Below are positions 62,569-64,000 of a DNA stretch of 64,000 nucleotides, in pieces; position 1 is the stretch's first letter; the number at the start of each line of letters is the position of its first letter. Below the pieces are notes generated by a model. It was given only the letters and a program-made list of their open reading frames with translations. It did no database searches and was not told the origin of the DNA. Origin of the DNA: Kordia sp965283645 (GTDB lineage Bacteria > Bacteroidota > Bacteroidia > Flavobacteriales > Flavobacteriaceae); the NCBI RefSeq assembly GCF_965283645.1, contig NZ_CBDIPG010000001.1, forward strand, positions 3,162,001-3,226,000, read 5' to 3'. The position numbers were made by a program, and so were the translations under genes.

Positions 62569-64000
62569 CTATTGTACTATGATTGGATTCACCGTTTCGC
62601 TTCCAACACCTTCGCCACCACCAATAAGATCTTCATTTGGAACAATTGGGTTGGTAGATACTTGGTTTCCATCATCATCTAATACAGGATCTCCGTCAGA
62701 ATTAAATTGTAACCAATCGTCACAATCCGTATCACATGGCAATCCTTCTACATCTAAACCAATAGCACCTGCCTGAATTACGGTTAATGAAGTTGGTACA
62801 CGTGATTCCCACGTTTCTTCAACAATACTTTCCGGATTATCTAATTCTTGTATAATTGATACAAACTCATCATCGTTAAGTGTTGGTACTTGCCCACCAT
62901 TCCAAACTTGTCCTGTTGCTATATACCAATTAACCATTTTTTCAAATCCTGGACGAACGGTAATAATTACACGCGCCATTCCACTTTGTAAAAAAGCTTT
63001 GAATAATGGATCATTGTTTTGAACTTGGTATAAATCTTCCCATTTTTCTTTAGTTGCCCAATAGAACGGATAGAAATTATAACTCATAATATCCCATTCA
63101 AAAGCTTGCTCAAAGAATTTTACTTTTGCGGCATAACTGTTTAAAGCGGCATTTGTATATTGAGGAATGATAGCAGAAAGCGTACCTCTGTTATCTACCA
63201 AATCTTGTCCAACATTTTCTTGTCCTAGTAAGTATGAAATACAGTTTTTACGCAATACAGTTCTTTCGATTTCTCTGTAGAATCCTGGGTTTATCTCTAA
63301 GAACTTCGTTTGCTGTTCTTTTTGTGCAGCATACTTTTCTTCAAACTCAGCTAAACGTTGTTCGTAAGCTTCAATAATAGTATTAAACGTTTCTATTTGC
63401 CATGCTTGTTTTACTTCAGGCATTAATTTACAGTCTACACGTAAGTTAAAAGCATAGGCTCCCATATCCCAAGAAGTTACCGCAAAATCTAAAGAGTTTA
63501 TAATTGTATTTGCTACGTAAGTTCCAGTCACAGTAATATCATTTCCAGTGGCTAATGTATGTTTATTACCACCAACAGTGACATCTGCTCTCATATACGT
63601 AGAACCATCATGGTATCCATGTTCCGCAGAGAAATATCCGCTATATTTGAAAGCGTAATAATTTTCTGGAATTTCCACACTTTCATGTCCAGCATGTGCC
63701 CATCTTCCATCATTGATAGCCATATCATCTTTACTGTGAGATTTTGATACAGAGATACTGTTTGATGGCATTGCATTTACTTCGGCATTGTAAATTGCTG
63801 CCCAGTGTTTATAAGTATATTCATCAACTTCTGTGTAATCTTTCATATTTAAGCTACCAGAAGCTGTTCTTGGATCTACTGGTTTTATTAAGATTTCCGT
63901 GTCATTTTTTAATTGAATGGCTAAGTCGTGGAAAGAAGCAGGTTCAGGAACCATGAATTCATACATCAATCGTTTTCCGTAGTTTAGAATTTGATTTCTG
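62569..64000 (-). CDS. Large structural-type protein, N-terminus outside the window
   Basis: The visible 477 codons run to the right edge without a start; the in-frame sequence NQILNYGKRLMYEFMVPEPASF continues upstream of the first possible start at 63969. It has no signal or membrane segment here. Motifs include FYPFYWATKEKWEDLYQV and MARVIITVRPGFEKMVNWYI, which recur in large proteins that I recall from contractile-injection or toxin-delivery clusters, but I cannot name a family. It lies upstream of the toxin carrier and may be part of its delivery apparatus. Confidence 0.6.
   Translation of the reverse strand, partial: RNQILNYGKRLMYEFMVPEPASFHDLAIQLKNDTEILIKPVDPRTASGSLNMKDYTEVDEYTYKHWAAIYNAEVNAMPSNSISVSKSHSKDDMAINDGRWAHAGHESVEIPENYYAFKYSGYFSAEHGYHDGSTYMRADVTVGGNKHTLATGNDITVTGTYVANTIINSLDFAVTSWDMGAYAFNLRVDCKLMPEVKQAWQIETFNTIIEAYEQRLAEFEEKYAAQKEQQTKFLEINPGFYREIERTVLRKNCISYLLGQENVGQDLVDNRGTLSAIIPQYTNAALNSYAAKVKFFEQAFEWDIMSYNFYPFYWATKEKWEDLYQVQNNDPLFKAFLQSGMARVIITVRPGFEKMVNWYIATGQVWNGGQVPTLNDDEFVSIIQELDNPESIVEETWESRVPTSLTVIQAGAIGLDVEGLPCDTDCDDWLQFNSDGDPVLDDDGNQVSTNPIVPNEDLIGGGEGVGSETVNPIIVQ

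Noticed and set aside
56849..64000. Prophage at the right end
   Set aside because: No capsid, terminase, portal or integrase sequence is seen; carrier, toxin tips and immunity-type genes fit a polymorphic toxin locus better.

Overview
The window looks like chromosome of a marine flavobacterium (Bacteroidota, Flavobacteriaceae; the gene set recalls Kordia, but this is a judgement from memory, not a search). The evidence is AT-rich DNA, TonB-dependent receptors with carboxypeptidase-like domains, a FecI/FecR unit, DUF4249 and DUF4175 proteins, type IX secretion sorting domains, LytS/LytTR two-component pairs, promoters of the TTTG...TAnnTTTG type and almost no Shine-Dalgarno sequences.

Layout. 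0-7.4 kb: a FecI-FecR-TonB receptor unit (minus strand, receptor cut by the left edge), an unexplained gap with two intrinsic terminators and no gene on that strand, then a second sigma/anti-sigma/adhesin-like/beta-barrel operon. 7.7-16.4 kb: a stefin-like small protein with an unknown partner, a DUF4249-TonB receptor pair, a Cys-rich unknown protein whose mRNA leader resembles that of the stefin-like gene, and a membrane protein/LytS/LytTR operon. 16.6-25 kb: OmpH-like chaperone, methyltransferase, GNAT, mnmG, ybeY and a DUF4175 protein, with three exact copies of a parS-like palindrome spread over 2.9 kb around mnmG. 25-46.4 kb: AlkB-like monooxygenase, sorted exoproteins, gltX, SPFH protein, a serine hydrolase with a LytS/LytTR pair, a secreted subtilase, glnS, folB, tRNA-Cys and a LysE exporter. 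46.5-51 kb: an orphan RiPP-type precursor, small lipoproteins and a GH19 lipoprotein gene interrupted by an in-frame stop. 51-56.8 kb: rnr, a lipid kinase, small proteins, an 876-bp gene-free AT-rich stretch with clustered DnaA-box-like sequences (origin candidate) and rpiB. 56.8-64 kb: a polymorphic toxin locus on the minus strand, running from a large protein cut by the right edge through a 670-aa carrier, a toxin-like gene and immunity genes to a module flanked by 64-bp direct repeats that holds a displaced HEXXH toxin domain and its immunity gene.

How it works together. The parS cluster and the possible DnaA boxes suggest an origin-proximal position. The most striking system is the right-hand array. 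Each downstream immunity-type gene ends in the same terminator-plus-leader block, two of these blocks are 63/64 identical, and the sequence between them is one toxin-tip/immunity pair. This looks like a record of tip exchange by recombination at a repeated terminator next to rpiB.
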